DNA of 64,000 nt, taken from NCBI RefSeq assembly GCF_003970915.1, contig NZ_RXOF01000009.1, positions 186,001 through 250,000 on the forward strand. Reading direction: 5' to 3'. This DNA comes from Hymenobacter gummosus. GTDB lineage: Bacteria; Bacteroidota; Bacteroidia; Cytophagales; Hymenobacteraceae. The position numbers and the translations under genes are program-made. The notes beneath the pieces are model-generated. The model saw only the letters and a list, made by a program, of their open reading frames with translations. It was not told the DNA's origin and searched no databases. Of this stretch, positions 9,735 through 18,177 are shown piece after piece (position 1 is the first letter of the stretch; each line of letters starts with the position of its first letter).

Positions 9735-10184
9735 ATGAGTCGGTTTCCGGAAGAAGTTTGGCACCTCTTGCGCGAGGCTGGTTGGTACGAAGGCCGCAGC
9801 CTCAACGCCAGCTCCCTGGCCCTGGCCAACGCCGCGGCGGGTTTTCCTTGGTCGGCCGCGGCTGACGACTTCCTGCGCGAATTTGGCGGCCTGCTGCTGC
9901 GCTTTCTGCGGCTCGACGGCAGCATCAGCAACCTCAACCTGAACGTGCCCGCGGCCCTGGCTAACCCGCGGCTGGTGCAGGGGCGGCAGGAGCTATACCA
10001 GCGCCTCGGCCCGGCTACCCTGACTGTCATCGGCATAGCCTACGACGAAGACCTGCTGCTGCTGATGGACGAGCGGGGCCGCGTCTACGGCAGTGGCTGC
10101 GACGACTGCCTGTACTTAGTCGGCCCCGACGGGCCCGCCGCCATTGCCGCCGTTTGCCTGGATATGCCGTTTCAGCAGCTCTGA
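9735..10184 (+). CDS. SUKH-3 domain immunity-type protein
   Basis: 149 residues. The pattern is that of the SUKH-3 family: an N-terminal LLREAGWYEGRSL, then DDFLREFGGLLLRF (family signature 'FL.eFGGL'), a central beta region, and a C-terminal DERGRVYGSGCDDCLYLVGPDG ending in a helix. SUKH proteins are typically immunity proteins for polymorphic toxins, or relatives of these. No toxin, Rhs, LXG or secretion gene is adjacent, so it is an orphan. The neighbour on the opposite strand is a GNAT acetyltransferase. Confidence 0.72.
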   Translation: MSRFPEEVWHLLREAGWYEGRSLNASSLALANAAAGFPWSAAADDFLREFGGLLLRFLRLDGSISNLNLNVPAALANPRLVQGRQELYQRLGPATLTVIGIAYDEDLLLLMDERGRVYGSGCDDCLYLVGPDGPAAIAAVCLDMPFQQL

Positions 10185-10216
10185 GCCAGGCGTTTCAGCG
10201 CTGGTTGGGTCAGAGT

Positions 10217-10723
10217 TTAGTCCAGCCGCTTCTCGTAGCAGAAGAACCGCAGGCCGGGCCGGAAAGCCAGCGTGATTTCGCCCGCAAACCGGTAGCCCAG
10301 CTTCGGAAACAGCCGCTGGGTGGCCTGGTTCTCGGAGTTGGTATCGACGCGCAGGGAGCAAAGGCCCCGCGCCCGCGCCAGCTGCTCGGCCTGCTCCAGC
10401 AGGGCTGCCGCCACGCCCCGGCCCTGCACCCGCGGGTCGACGGCCAGGCGGTGCGTGACGATGGCGGTTTCAGTGGCGTCCCAGTCGGCCTGGGCATACT
10501 CGGCGTCCTGGTCGGTGGTGAGGGCGGCCAGCCCGGCCACGGCGCCGTCCGCCTCGGCCACCCAGAGCTGCTGCCGGGCAATATCTTGGGCAAATACCTG
10601 CTCGTTGGGGTAGTCGGCTTCCCACTGAAAATTGCCGGCGGCCTGCATCAGCGGCACCACCCGGCGCACGATGTCCATGATGGCGGGTAAGTCAGCAGTG
10701 GTAGCCGGGCGCACGAGAAGCAT
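10217..10723 (-). CDS. GNAT family N-acetyltransferase
   Basis: 168 residues covering a single GNAT domain. The start at 10723 (MLLVRPATTADLPAIMDIV) is a classic GNAT N-terminus; the longer open frame upstream is antisense to the MFS gene's 3' end. The acetyl-CoA binding signature is LAVDPRVQGRGVAAALLEQA (about 93-112), followed by RVDTNSENQATQRLFPKLGY. It lies 29 bp downstream of the MFS exporter gene on the same strand, so they are probably co-transcribed. Acceptor substrate unknown. Confidence 0.9.
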   Translation of the reverse strand: MLLVRPATTADLPAIMDIVRRVVPLMQAAGNFQWEADYPNEQVFAQDIARQQLWVAEADGAVAGLAALTTDQDAEYAQADWDATETAIVTHRLAVDPRVQGRGVAAALLEQAEQLARARGLCSLRVDTNSENQATQRLFPKLGYRFAGEITLAFRPGLRFFCYEKRLD

Positions 10724-10752
10724 AGCAGAAGCGGGAAAGATGAAGCGCAAAG

Positions 10753-12081
10753 CTACTCCGCCAGCACTTGCTCGGGCGCGGGCGTTTCGGTGGGGCGCCG
10801 CAGGTGCGCCGAGCTGCTGAGTGAGCGGGCCGCCAACCAGGCGCTGATGACGGTGAGCACCGCCGCCAGCAGAAACGGCGCGCCGGGGAAGTACACCGGG
10901 GCCTTGGGACCGGTAAAGTAGGAAAACAGGTTGGTCATCAGCGGCGGGCCCACGATGGAGGTGGCGCTGACCAGGCTGGTGAGGCCGCCCTGCAGCTCGC
11001 CCTGCTCGTTGGCCGGCACCTGGGCCGAAATCAGCCCCTGAATGGCCGGCCCGGCAATGCCGCCCAGGCAGTAGGGCACCGAAAACAGGAACATCAGCCA
11101 GCCCTGGTTGGCGAATGCGAATAGCAGAAAGCCCAGGGCGTAGAGCAGCATGCCCACGTACACCGAGCGTTCCGAGCCCAGGCGCGGGTTGATGTAGCGA
11201 ATCAGCAGGCCCTGCACCACGGCCACCAGCGCCCCAATGACGGCCAGGGAGCGGCCCACCCAGGCCTCGTTCCAGTGGAATTTCTCCATGGTGTAGTACG
11301 ACCAAGTGCTCTGCGTGGCGTGGGCCGCCACGTAGATGAAAATCAGGGAGCCGACCAGCCCGAAAATAACCGGGTAGCGCTGCAGCTGCCGCAGGGAGCC
11401 CACCGGGTTGGCCCGCCGCAGTTCGAAGGGCCGGCGGTGCGCCGCGTCCAGCGACTCGGGCAGCACGAAGAAGCCGTACAGCCAGTTGACGAAGGTGAGC
11501 AGCGCCGCTACCATAAACGGCACCCGCGGCGCCCAGCGGGTCACGTCCAGCGCGGTGCCCGTCAGCTGCCCGGCCCAGCCCAGCAGCTGCGGCGCCCAGC
11601 CCGCCAGCTCCCCGCCAATGGCCGGCCCGATGATGAAGCCTAGGCCAAACGCCGCGCCCACCATGCCGAAGTTCTGGGCCCGTTTCTCGGGCGGGCTCAC
11701 GTCGGCAATGTAGGCGGTGGCGGTGGTCATGCTGGCCCCGGTGATGCCCGCCAGCAGCCGGCCCACAAACAGCCAGGCCATGGTGGGCGCAAACACCAGC
11801 AGCAGGTAATCGAGCCCGAAGCCGAACAGGGAGAACAGCAGCACCGGCCGGCGGCCGTACCGGTCACTGAGGTTGCCGAGCACCGGCGAAAACAGGAACT
11901 GCATCACCGCGAAGGCAAATACCAGCCAGCCGCCGTAGCGGGCCGCGTCGCTGATGGTGCCGCCGGTCAGCTGCCGTATCAGATCGGGCACTACCGGGAT
12001 GATGATACCAAACCCGATGACGTCGATGAGCAGGGTGACGAAGATGAAGCCCAGGTCGGCCTGGCGGGGTTCTTTGCTCAT
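10753..12081 (-). CDS. MFS transporter, TetA-like (TCR/Tet family)
   Basis: 442 residues, 12 predicted membrane helices. It starts [20 protein letters not shown] and has [10 protein letters not shown] after helix 1. Between helices 2 and 3 is the MFS motif [15 protein letters not shown]. Helix 5 carries the antiporter motif C region ([12 protein letters not shown]), typical of drug:proton antiporters. It is close to the TetA/YajR branch, but the substrate cannot be assigned. A GNAT gene follows 29 bp downstream, and a STAS-like gene precedes it by 72 bp of AT-rich sequence. Confidence 0.9.
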   Translation of the reverse strand: MSKEPRQADLGFIFVTLLIDVIGFGIIIPVVPDLIRQLTGGTISDAARYGGWLVFAFAVMQFLFSPVLGNLSDRYGRRPVLLFSLFGFGLDYLLLVFAPTMAWLFVGRLLAGITGASMTTATAYIADVSPPEKRAQNFGMVGAAFGLGFIIGPAIGGELAGWAPQLLGWAGQLTGTALDVTRWAPRVPFMVAALLTFVNWLYGFFVLPESLDAAHRRPFELRRANPVGSLRQLQRYPVIFGLVGSLIFIYVAAHATQSTWSYYTMEKFHWNEAWVGRSLAVIGALVAVVQGLLIRYINPRLGSERSVYVGMLLYALGFLLFAFANQGWLMFLFSVPYCLGGIAGPAIQGLISAQVPANEQGELQGGLTSLVSATSIVGPPLMTNLFSYFTGPKAPVYFPGAPFLLAAVLTVISAWLAARSLSSSAHLRRPTETPAPEQVLAE

Positions 12082-12153
12082 AGCTCAGAAAGGGTTAGGG
12101 CACGGGTCGGCAAGTAAATACTAATAATTTTATAAAGCAATTTGCTAATAAAA

Positions 12154-12588
12154 TTAGTTGTCGCCGCCGCTCGCCCGCTGCTCCTGCAGCCAGGCCAGGG
12201 CGGTGGCTTCGTCGGTGAAGCGCTGCATGAGGGCCGCGCGGCCCTCGAAGTACACCAGCGGCGGAATCTGCTTGTCGGCGGGCACGGCGTCGGTGAGCTG
12301 CACGGGCGCGACGAGGTAGGCCAGGTAGGCGCGGCCGCCCAGGTGCTGGCCCAGGCGCGGCACGAAATCGTTGAGCAGCCAGGGCGTAATGGCCACTTCG
12401 ATGTTGAGGCGGCGGCGGGCATCGAGCAGCCAGTAGCGGCAGCCCCGGGCCACGGCCTCTTCCAGCAGGGCGGGGTAGCTGGCGTACAGCTCGCCCTCAC
12501 TGACGATTCGCTGCCAGCGGCCCACCAGTAAGTCAAGCTCGGGGCGGTAGGAAATCTGCAGAAAGTCGGGGAGGGGCATGGCGGGCAA
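12154..12588 (-). CDS. STAS/SpoIIAA-like small protein, paralogue 2
   Basis: 144 residues (or 141 from the in-frame ATG at 12579). Same architecture as the proteins at 7107-7508 and 29006-29446: N-terminal strands with a Trp (LLVGRWQRIV), helix, RYWLLDARRRLN, W-x(4)-FVPRLG in place of HWYPR, and a closing helix FTDEATALAWLQ. It is the most divergent of the three. Co-oriented with and upstream of the MFS exporter, so possibly the first gene of that unit. No function known. Confidence 0.72.
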   Translation of the reverse strand: MPAMPLPDFLQISYRPELDLLVGRWQRIVSEGELYASYPALLEEAVARGCRYWLLDARRRLNIEVAITPWLLNDFVPRLGQHLGGRAYLAYLVAPVQLTDAVPADKQIPPLVYFEGRAALMQRFTDEATALAWLQEQRASGGDN

Positions 12589-12734
12589 TAATCAGGGCCT
12601 AAAAATACGGGCGTCGACGGGGGCAGGTGCCAAAATCCGCGGGCTTTCCCAAAGTGGGGCGATAGGGGTGTTGGTTTTGGCCGGCCCAGGACGCTATTTG
12701 CCGTCCTATTCCTGCAAACACACCTTCCCGAACA

Positions 12735-13097
12735 ATGCTACAAGGATTGCGCACCATCGTTTACCCCGTCCGCGACCTGGCCCGTGCCCGGCAGTGGTAC
12801 ACCCAGGTACTGGGCCAGCCGCCCTACTTCGACGAACCGTTTTACGTGGGCTTCAGCGTGGGGGGCTACGAGCTGGGCCTCGACCCGAACGGACCCGCCG
12901 CCGGAGCGGGCGGCCCCGTCACCTACTGGGGCGTGGCCGACGCCGCCAGTGCCTATATCCGCCTGCTGGAGCTAGGCGCCCAGCCCCACGAAGCCGTGCA
13001 CGATGTGGGCGGCGGTATCCTGCTCGGCTCCGTGCACGACCCGTTTGGCAATGCCTTTGGCATCATCCAGAACCCGCATTTTCAGCTGCCGGCCTGA
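12735..13097 (+). CDS. VOC family (glyoxalase-fold) protein
   Basis: 120 residues forming one vicinal-oxygen-chelate module pair: MLQGLRTIVYPVRDLARARQWYTQVLG at the N-terminus, a central GVADAASAYIRLLELGA, and the closing DPFGNAFGIIQNPHF. VOC proteins include glyoxalases, dioxygenases and resistance proteins; this single-domain form is not assignable. A strong terminator lies 25 bp after the stop. Confidence 0.85.
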   Translation: MLQGLRTIVYPVRDLARARQWYTQVLGQPPYFDEPFYVGFSVGGYELGLDPNGPAAGAGGPVTYWGVADAASAYIRLLELGAQPHEAVHDVGGGILLGSVHDPFGNAFGIIQNPHFQLPA

Positions 13098-13121
13098 TCG
13101 AGTAGCAAGCTGACGAGCCTT

Positions 13122-13154
13122 CGGCCGCTGCACCAAATGCAGCGGCCGTTTTTT
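13122..13154 (+). terminator. Intrinsic terminator after the VOC gene
   Basis: Perfect 11-bp stem CGGCCGCTGCA / TGCAGCGGCCG, 5-base loop, six T residues. Confidence 0.93.
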
Positions 13155-13419
13155 ATGGCCGGTAACCGGGTTGCCGACCGCAAATCTTCTTCGGTCGCGG
13201 GAGCCTTTCGGGCGTCTGACTGTTAGCTGTATAGCAGCGCTTAGCGGACGAGTCGGCTCCTGCTAAGGGTCGTGTCTACTGCCAGACTGGCGCTTTAGCT
13301 CCGCCCGGAAACGGCTGTATTCGGCCAATTTGGCAAGCTGGATTGTCTGGGACTACTCAATTCGGGTTGGTACAGCGTTTGCAATTAGCCCCGTGCAAGA
13401 CAGATTGAGGACCAACACC
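13155..13419. other. Intergenic region upstream of the Hsp20 gene
   Basis: 265 bp with no reading frame or repeat family member that I can identify. It presumably contains the Hsp20 promoter; GCGTTTGCAATTAG at 13375-13388 is a weak candidate only. No CIRCE-like inverted repeat is visible. Confidence 0.4.
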
Positions 13420-13803
13420 ATGAAGCTCATAAGCCAAGAATTCCTGCACAACATCGCCCCGCAACTCGACCTGCTGAATACGCTGGGCGGGGGCGTGGCG
13501 CAGCCGCAGGTGCGCGTGCACAAGCGCGAACAGGGCGTGGTCATCCGGGTGTCGGCGCCCAGCGTGCGGCCCGAGACTTTCCACGTCGTATTGAACAACA
13601 ACCGTCTGGACGTATTCGCCGAATACCGTCACGCGGCCGAGGATAAGCTGGTGGCTCCGCTGTTCGTGCAGAGCTTCGAGCTGCCCGAAGAGCTGGACGT
13701 GACGCGCATCGACGCCGTGCACGAAAACGACGAGCTGCGGGTGCGTATTCCGTACCAGGACCCCAGCAACCGCCAGCGCGAAATCAACATCCGCCGCCGC
13801 TAG
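13420..13803 (+). CDS. Hsp20/alpha-crystallin-like small heat shock protein
   Basis: 127 residues from ATG 13420 (MKLISQEFLHNIAPQLDLLN). An alpha-crystallin domain spans about residues 35-125: PQVRVHKREQGVVIRVSAPS, then NNNRLDVFAEYR, and QSFELPEELDVTRIDAVHEN DELRVRIP (the L-x-V/I pairing strands). The N-terminal arm is short and the IxI tail is reduced to INIRRR. Role by family: ATP-independent holdase. The open frame extending upstream to 13330 is not preferred because it has no domain continuity. Confidence 0.82.
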   Translation: MKLISQEFLHNIAPQLDLLNTLGGGVAQPQVRVHKREQGVVIRVSAPSVRPETFHVVLNNNRLDVFAEYRHAAEDKLVAPLFVQSFELPEELDVTRIDAVHENDELRVRIPYQDPSNRQREINIRRR

Positions 13804-13871
13804 GATTCCCGGGCTTCGGCCCCTTTTCATACATAACGTCGGGACCGACCGATACCTGTCATGGTTTCACC

Positions 13872-13901
13872 GCCACTGTGCCCCCGCGCAGTGGCTTTTT
13901 T
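13872..13901 (+). terminator. Intrinsic terminator after the Hsp20 gene
   Basis: Stem GCCACTG / CAGTGGC with a 10-base C-rich loop, followed by six T residues. Confidence 0.85.
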
Positions 13902-13905
13902 GTTT

Positions 13906-13986
13906 AAATGGCTAAATGGTTCGATGGCTAAATGGCTGGTCGTTCAAGAACAATCAACCATTTAGCAATCCAGCCATTTAGCCATT
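13906..13986. repeat. AATGGCTAAATGG palindromic repeat, family B copy 1
   Basis: Left half AAATGGCTAAATGG...GATGGCTAAATGGCTGGTCG; right half AACAATCAACCATTTAGC...CCAGCCATTTAGCCATT. The two halves are inverted copies around GTTCAAGAAC. Other copies are near 16.1, 17.1, 21.8 and 28.9 kb. Confidence 0.85.
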
Positions 13987-13989
13987 CCT

Positions 13990-14316
13990 TCAATCAAACA
14001 ACGGCCAGAGCAGCAGGAACATGACTACCAACGACAGGAGAAACCAGCGCATAATCTGGCCGCGGTAGTGGCGGGGCAGCTGGTTGCTGAGCGTCAATAG
14101 AGCTACCACCACCAGCGTCAGGTGGCCCAGCAGGAACACGGTCGTTTTCACCCAGTTGCGCACGATGGTGTTTTCGGGCTGCATCTGGTTTTGCTCGCCC
14201 AGGCCGGAGGTAAGCCAGCTGAGCAGGAAATACGCCACCGTTTCGAAGACGATAAAGCCGGCGAGGCCGAGCAGGAAAACCCGGGGACCAGAAGGTTCGG
14301 TGCGGACGTCGGCCAT
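13990..14316 (-). CDS. Small hypothetical membrane protein
   Basis: 108 residues from ATG 14316 (MADVRTEPSGPRVFLLGLAG), with three hydrophobic helices (about 13-35, 58-78 and 88-106) and the C-terminal WPLFD. No recognised family. The upstream extension of the open frame to 14382 is unlikely: it adds a Cys/Pro-containing stretch before the first helix. Its 3' end abuts repeat family B copy 1. The direction is divergent from the lysozyme gene. Confidence 0.65.
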   Translation of the reverse strand: MADVRTEPSGPRVFLLGLAGFIVFETVAYFLLSWLTSGLGEQNQMQPENTIVRNWVKTTVFLLGHLTLVVVALLTLSNQLPRHYRGQIMRWFLLSLVVMFLLLWPLFD

Positions 14317-14549
14317 AGCAGCAAGGATTAGCAGCGGCAAAATACCGGTTTGTGGGCAACGGTCGGCAGCCTTGAGTATCAAAGAGCTGCGACCCGGCGC
14401 GGCTGGTGCCGTGGGTAGCGGGGCAAACGGCTACTGGCACTGGGCAGGGTAGGGCCACGCGTCCGGCGGCTAATGGCGCGGCGCGGTGGGCACGAGTTAG
14501 GTGACGGCGGGCGTTATCTTCGCTGTTCGACCACTCTTCCAGCTTGCGT

Positions 14550-15413
14550 ATGGCCCGCGTCCGCCGAGTTTCTGCTGCTCCCGCTGCCCGGCGTCCGGCG
14601 CCGCGGCGCCGGACGCCGGGCAGCGGGGCGCGCGCAGTGCTGTGGCTGCTGTTGCTGACGCTGGTGGGCGGGGCAGTGTTTTACGGCTACTACCGCCGGC
14701 AAATCAACCGCTACGCCCGGCGGACCTGGGCCGCTTACGTGGCCCCGCGCCTGACGGGCCGCGAGAAAACGCCGCTGCTCGACGGCTACACCGTGCACGG
14801 CATCGACGTGTCGTCGTACCAGGGCAGCATCGACTGGGAAGAGGTGGCGCGGCACCGGGTGCGCTTTGCCTTCATCAAGGCCACGGAGGGCGTGAGCCTG
14901 CGCGACAAGCGGTTCGGCCGCAACTGGCGCGGGGCCAAGCGGGCCGGCATCTGCCGCGGGGCCTACCACTTCTTTCAGCCCAACTACGACGGCACCGAGC
15001 AGGCCAACCTGTTTGTGCGCACCGCCGACATCGGCCCCGGCGACCTGCCGCCGGTGCTCGACGTGGAAGCGCCCGAGTTTCACGACGTGGCCGTGATGCG
15101 CCAGCACATCCGCACCTGGCTGCGGCTGGTGGAGCGGCACTACGGCGTGCGGCCCATTCTGTACTCCAACTACAGCTTCTACCGCCGCTACCTGGCCGGG
15201 CACTTCGACAAGTACCCGCTCTGGCTGGCCCACTACGAGGTGGAGCGCCCCACGCTGCCCCGCGACAAGTGGATTATCTGGCAGCACTCCGACGAGGCCT
15301 ACGTGCCCGGTATCCGCGGGGCGGTGGATTTCAACGTATACCAGGGCAATCTGCAACAGCTGTTGGCGCTGCGGATTCCGCCCGCGGCTGCCAAAGCCCC
15401 CAAACAGCCCTAA
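14550..15413 (+). CDS. GH25 family lysozyme, membrane-anchored
   Basis: 287 residues. The N-terminus is a basic Ala/Pro/Arg tail (about 1-28), then one membrane helix (AVLWLLLLTLVGGAVFYGYY), then the GH25 barrel. Catalytic-site motifs: GIDVSSYQGSIDW (D86) and the DxE motif DVEAP (D171, E173); FIKATEG and WQHSDEAYVPGIRGAVDFNVY close the barrel. It would cleave peptidoglycan at the outer face of the inner membrane. A perfect 48-bp palindrome lies in the codons for the basic tail; an in-frame GTG at 14637, just before the membrane helix, is an alternative start that would leave the palindrome untranslated. It forms an operon with rlpA (10 bp gap). Confidence 0.88.
   Translation: MARVRRVSAAPAARRPAPRRRTPGSGARAVLWLLLLTLVGGAVFYGYYRRQINRYARRTWAAYVAPRLTGREKTPLLDGYTVHGIDVSSYQGSIDWEEVARHRVRFAFIKATEGVSLRDKRFGRNWRGAKRAGICRGAYHFFQPNYDGTEQANLFVRTADIGPGDLPPVLDVEAPEFHDVAVMRQHIRTWLRLVERHYGVRPILYSNYSFYRRYLAGHFDKYPLWLAHYEVERPTLPRDKWIIWQHSDEAYVPGIRGAVDFNVYQGNLQQLLALRIPPAAAKAPKQP
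14580..14627. repeat. Perfect 48-bp palindrome
   Basis: Two 24-base arms with no spacer: the left arm begins CCCGCTGCCCGG and reaches GGCGCCG; the right arm is its exact reverse complement. It lies within or just before the start of the GH25 gene. The RNA would form a very stable hairpin about 20 bp long. Confidence 0.95.
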
Positions 15414-15423
15414 CCCGCTGCCT

Positions 15424-15831
15424 ATGCCCCAGACGCTTTTTCGCCGCTTGCTGACCACTACCGCTTGGCGCGGGCTGCTGCTCGGCCTGAGCACCGCTGG
15501 CCTGGCCGCCTGCGCCGGCGGGGCCTACACCGAAACCGGCAAGGCCTCGTACTACGCCGACAAATTCAACGGCCGCAAAACCGCTAGCGGCGTGCCCTAC
15601 CGGCCCGGCCTGCGCACCGCCGCCCACAACACCCTGCCCTTTGGCACAGTGGTGCGCGTGACCAACACCACCAACGGCCGCTCGGTGAAAGTGACGGTGA
15701 ATGACCGCGGCCCGCACGTGAAAGGCCGCATCATCGACCTCTCCAAGAAAGCCGCCCGCAAAATCGGCGTCGACAAGGCCGGCGTGGCGCCCGTCAAAAT
15801 CAAGGTGGTCCGCAAAGGGGCGGGCCGCTGA
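15424..15831 (+). CDS. rlpA: RlpA-like lipoprotein, septal ring lytic transglycosylase family
   Basis: 135 residues with a lipoprotein signal ([13 protein letters not shown], Cys near 29). One double-psi beta-barrel domain follows: [34 protein letters not shown], and [20 protein letters not shown] with the catalytic-region Asp in NDRGP. No SPOR domain, so this is the short form. It sits 10 bp after the GH25 lysozyme, a second cell-wall enzyme, which supports a peptidoglycan-remodelling operon. Confidence 0.9.
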   Translation: MPQTLFRRLLTTTAWRGLLLGLSTAGLAACAGGAYTETGKASYYADKFNGRKTASGVPYRPGLRTAAHNTLPFGTVVRVTNTTNGRSVKVTVNDRGPHVKGRIIDLSKKAARKIGVDKAGVAPVKIKVVRKGAGR

Positions 15832-15853
15832 TGCACTTCAATTCTGCCCTCCC

Positions 15854-16048
15854 ATGCGCATCCGCAAAAAAGTAAAATGGACGCTCCCGCCGGCCACCAC
15901 CAGCCGGTTTGTCACGCTGGGCCAGTTCGTGAAAGCCGCCGAGCAGCAGCACTGGTCCGAAACCGAAATTCAGTTCGTCATCGACGAGGTGGTGGAAGCC
16001 AAGGACGACGAGGAAGCCCGCCTCATCCTGCAGGATTACACGGGGTAA
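15854..16048 (+). CDS. Small hypothetical protein
   Basis: 64 residues, 22 bp after rlpA on the same strand. A basic N-terminus ([13 protein letters not shown]) is followed by an amphipathic helical region ending in [21 protein letters not shown], strongly acidic. It looks like a small regulator or protein-binding module but no family is recognised. The operon position and helix periodicity argue that it is real. Confidence 0.6.
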   Translation: MRIRKKVKWTLPPATTSRFVTLGQFVKAAEQQHWSETEIQFVIDEVVEAKDDEEARLILQDYTG

Positions 16049-16051
16049 ATT

Positions 16052-16130
16052 GTTAAATGGCTGAATGGTTAACTGGTTGATTATTCTTGAACGACCAGCC
16101 AGTTAGCCATCGAACCATCAAGCCATTTAA
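16052..16130. repeat. AATGGCTAAATGG palindromic repeat, family B copy 2
   Basis: AAATGGCTGAATGGTTAACT...GGTTGATTATTC paired with GAACGACCAGCCAGTTAGCCATC...AAGCCATTTA. The core GGTTGATTNTTCTTGAACGA is shared with copies 1 and 4. Confidence 0.82.
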
Positions 16131-16133
16131 AAC

Positions 16134-16166
16134 AAAAAGCCCGCGGCGTACGGCCGCGGGCTTTTT
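16134..16166. terminator. Bidirectional intrinsic terminator
   Basis: Stem GCCCGCGGC / GCCGCGGGC with a 5-base loop (16139-16161), AAAAA before and TTTTT after. It serves the lysozyme-rlpA unit (plus) and the DUF6799 gene (minus). Confidence 0.9.
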
Positions 16167-16210
16167 CATTGGCGCAGAAAGCGGGGCAACCCGGCGGCTG
16201 CCACCCTTTA

Positions 16211-16615
16211 CTACCGGCCTTTCTTCTTGTTTTTGCCTTTGGGGTCCATCTTGGCGGCTTTGGCCAGGCTGTCCTGCTCGGCCTTCATGCGGGCGGTCAT
16301 CAGGCGGCCGCTCGGCGACATATAGTCGCCGTTCTGCAGCTGGGCGGTGGTGCCGTCGGCCATGATAACCACGCCGTCGGGCTGCACTTTCACGCCGCTG
16401 GGCAGGGTGGCCAGGGCCGTGACGGGCATGGTGTGGCCGTTCTCGGTGTGCATCACTTTGCCATCCGTCATCATGAAACCATCCTTTACGCCGGCATTGC
16501 GCATCACGGGGCGCTGGGGCGCTACTGCCTTACGCGGGGCGGGGCGCGTTTGGGCTTGGGCGGCCACGCCCAGAGTGAGCAGGCCGAGGGTCAGAAGAGT
16601 CGAGAAAAACTTCAT
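16211..16615 (-). CDS. DUF6799 domain exported protein
   Basis: 134 residues with a signal peptide (MKFFSTLLTLGLLTLGVAAQ AQ). The mature protein has the Met/Gly/Asp-rich repeats typical of DUF6799: KDGFMMTDGKVM, then GHTMPVTALATLPSG, VQPDGVVIMADGTTAQLQNG and DYMSPSGRL. It ends in a Lys-rich tail (KMDPKGKNKKKGR). Function unknown; the methionine-rich, small repeat resembles metal-binding periplasmic proteins, but this is inference. The frame continues upstream to 16744 without supporting features. Confidence 0.82.
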   Translation of the reverse strand: MKFFSTLLTLGLLTLGVAAQAQTRPAPRKAVAPQRPVMRNAGVKDGFMMTDGKVMHTENGHTMPVTALATLPSGVKVQPDGVVIMADGTTAQLQNGDYMSPSGRLMTARMKAEQDSLAKAAKMDPKGKNKKKGR

Positions 16616-16758
16616 GGGAGAATGGTGAGTAAAAAGGGTAAGTGAGGAAAGATACGGCAAAGGTGGAATATCGGTCGAATGCAACCGACTGCCGCTGCGC
16701 CGCACTTGGCAAGAAACGGACCAATCCTCGATTTCGTTCATCAACCCGCCGCAAAAAC

Positions 16759-17100
16759 ATGACTACCAAAGCCTCAGACGACATTTATCACCAATTCAAG
16801 AACGACGTGAACATGACCGCGTCGGAGCTGGAGAAATGGCTAAAGACGGAAGAATCCAAATCCGTCGGGCAGGATAGCGGCGACGGGGAAAGCATCGGCC
16901 ACCAGTCGGGCCGCCGCATCATCGATATTCTGCACAAGAAAAAAGCCGATATCAGCGCCGCCGACGAAGAGCACATGCACAAGGTGCACAGCTACGTGAG
17001 CCGCCACTCCGCCCAGGGCCCGCACGATAAGAAGGACGTGGAAACCTCGCGCTGGCGCTACTCGCTGATGAACTGGGGCCACGACCCGCTGAAGAAATGA
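16759..17100 (+). CDS. DUF3140 family protein
   Basis: 113 residues from ATG 16759 (MTTKASDDIYHQFKNDVNMT). Nearly the whole length matches the DUF3140 pattern: VNMTASELEKWLKTEESKSVG, GESIGHQSGRRIIDIL, and the invariant C-terminal WRYSLMNWGHDPLK. The family is best known from actinobacteria and has been described as a putative DNA-binding protein; no activity is established. Upstream of the cbpA-cbpM unit but separated from it by a family B repeat. Confidence 0.88.
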   Translation: MTTKASDDIYHQFKNDVNMTASELEKWLKTEESKSVGQDSGDGESIGHQSGRRIIDILHKKKADISAADEEHMHKVHSYVSRHSAQGPHDKKDVETSRWRYSLMNWGHDPLKK

Positions 17101-17190
17101 ATGGCTGAATGGCCGAATGGTTAAATGGTTGATTGTTCTTACTTGCACCAGGCAGAAGGGCCAGCCATTTAGCCATTCCGCCATTTGACA
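17101..17190. repeat. AATGGCTAAATGG palindromic repeat, family B copy 3
   Basis: GAATGGCCGAATGGTTAAAT...GGTTGATTGTTCTTAC and CCAGCCATTTAGCCATTCCG...CCATTTGACA form inverted halves. It begins at the DUF3140 stop codon and ends 10 bp before the cbpA start. Confidence 0.82.
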
Positions 17191-17199
17191 ATTCGCCCA

Positions 17200-18159
17200 A
17201 TGGACTACAAAGACTATTACAAGATTCTGGGGGTGGACAAGACGGCCACCAAGGACCAGATCAAGAAGGCTTACCGCAAGCTGGCCCGGCAGTATCACCC
17301 CGACGTGAACCCCAACGACGCGGAGGCGGAGCGCAAGTTCAAGGAAGTGAACGAGGCCAACGAGGTGCTCAGCGACGACGAGAAGCGCCAGAAGTACGAC
17401 CAGCTCGGCGCCGACTGGCAGCGCTACCAGCAGGCCGGCGGCCGCGGCGGTTTCGGCGGGCAGGGCGGCTTCGACTGGTCGCAGTACGCCGGGCAGGGTG
17501 GCCGCGGCGGTTTCGAGGGCTTTGGCGGCGGAGGCTTCGGCGACGCCGACTTTTCCGACTTCTTCAGCTCCATCTTCGGGGGCATGGGCGGCCCGGGCGG
17601 CGGCGCCCGCAGCAGCCGGCCCGCCGCCGGCCAGGACTACCAGGCCGACATGGAGCTGACGCTGGAGGAAGCCTACCACGGCGGGCCGCGCACCGTCAAC
17701 GTCAACGGCAAAAGCCTGCGCCTGACCATCAAGCCGGGCGTGGAGGACGGGCAGACCATCCGGCTGCGCGACCAGGGCGCCCCCGGCCGCAACGGCGGGC
17801 CCAACGGCTCCTTGCTCATCACCTTCCGCCTGCGCCCCGACGGCCGCTACGTGCGCACCGGCTCCGACCTGACCATGGACGTGCCCGTGAGCCTGTTCAA
17901 GGCCTTGCTGGGCGGCGAGCAGGTGGTCGAGACGCTGGGCGGGCCGGTGCGCATCAAGCTCAAGCCCGAAACGGCCAACAACACCCGCCTGCGCCTGCGC
18001 GGCAAAGGCTTCCCGGTGTACGGGCAGCCCGGCCAGCATGGCGACCTGTACCTGCGCCTGCAGGTGGAGCTGCCCCAGCACCTGACCGACAAAGAGAAAG
18101 ACCTGCTGCGCCAACTGGCCGAGCTGCGTGGCGAAACCGTAGCCGCGCCTTCCGCCTAA
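17200..18159 (+). CDS. cbpA: CbpA-like DnaJ-class co-chaperone
   Basis: 319 residues. J domain (1-70) with [13 protein letters not shown] and the HPD motif ([10 protein letters not shown]33), which stimulates DnaK ATPase. A Gly/Phe-rich linker follows (about 80-145), then the two beta-sandwich client-binding domains of type II J proteins. There is no CxxCxGxG zinc finger, which separates CbpA from DnaJ. ATG 17200 is chosen over an in-frame TTG five codons upstream, which lies in repeat DNA. CbpM follows 18 bp later. Confidence 0.93.
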   Translation: MDYKDYYKILGVDKTATKDQIKKAYRKLARQYHPDVNPNDAEAERKFKEVNEANEVLSDDEKRQKYDQLGADWQRYQQAGGRGGFGGQGGFDWSQYAGQGGRGGFEGFGGGGFGDADFSDFFSSIFGGMGGPGGGARSSRPAAGQDYQADMELTLEEAYHGGPRTVNVNGKSLRLTIKPGVEDGQTIRLRDQGAPGRNGGPNGSLLITFRLRPDGRYVRTGSDLTMDVPVSLFKALLGGEQVVETLGGPVRIKLKPETANNTRLRLRGKGFPVYGQPGQHGDLYLRLQVELPQHLTDKEKDLLRQLAELRGETVAAPSA

Positions 18160-18177
18160 CAACCCGCTGCCACAACC

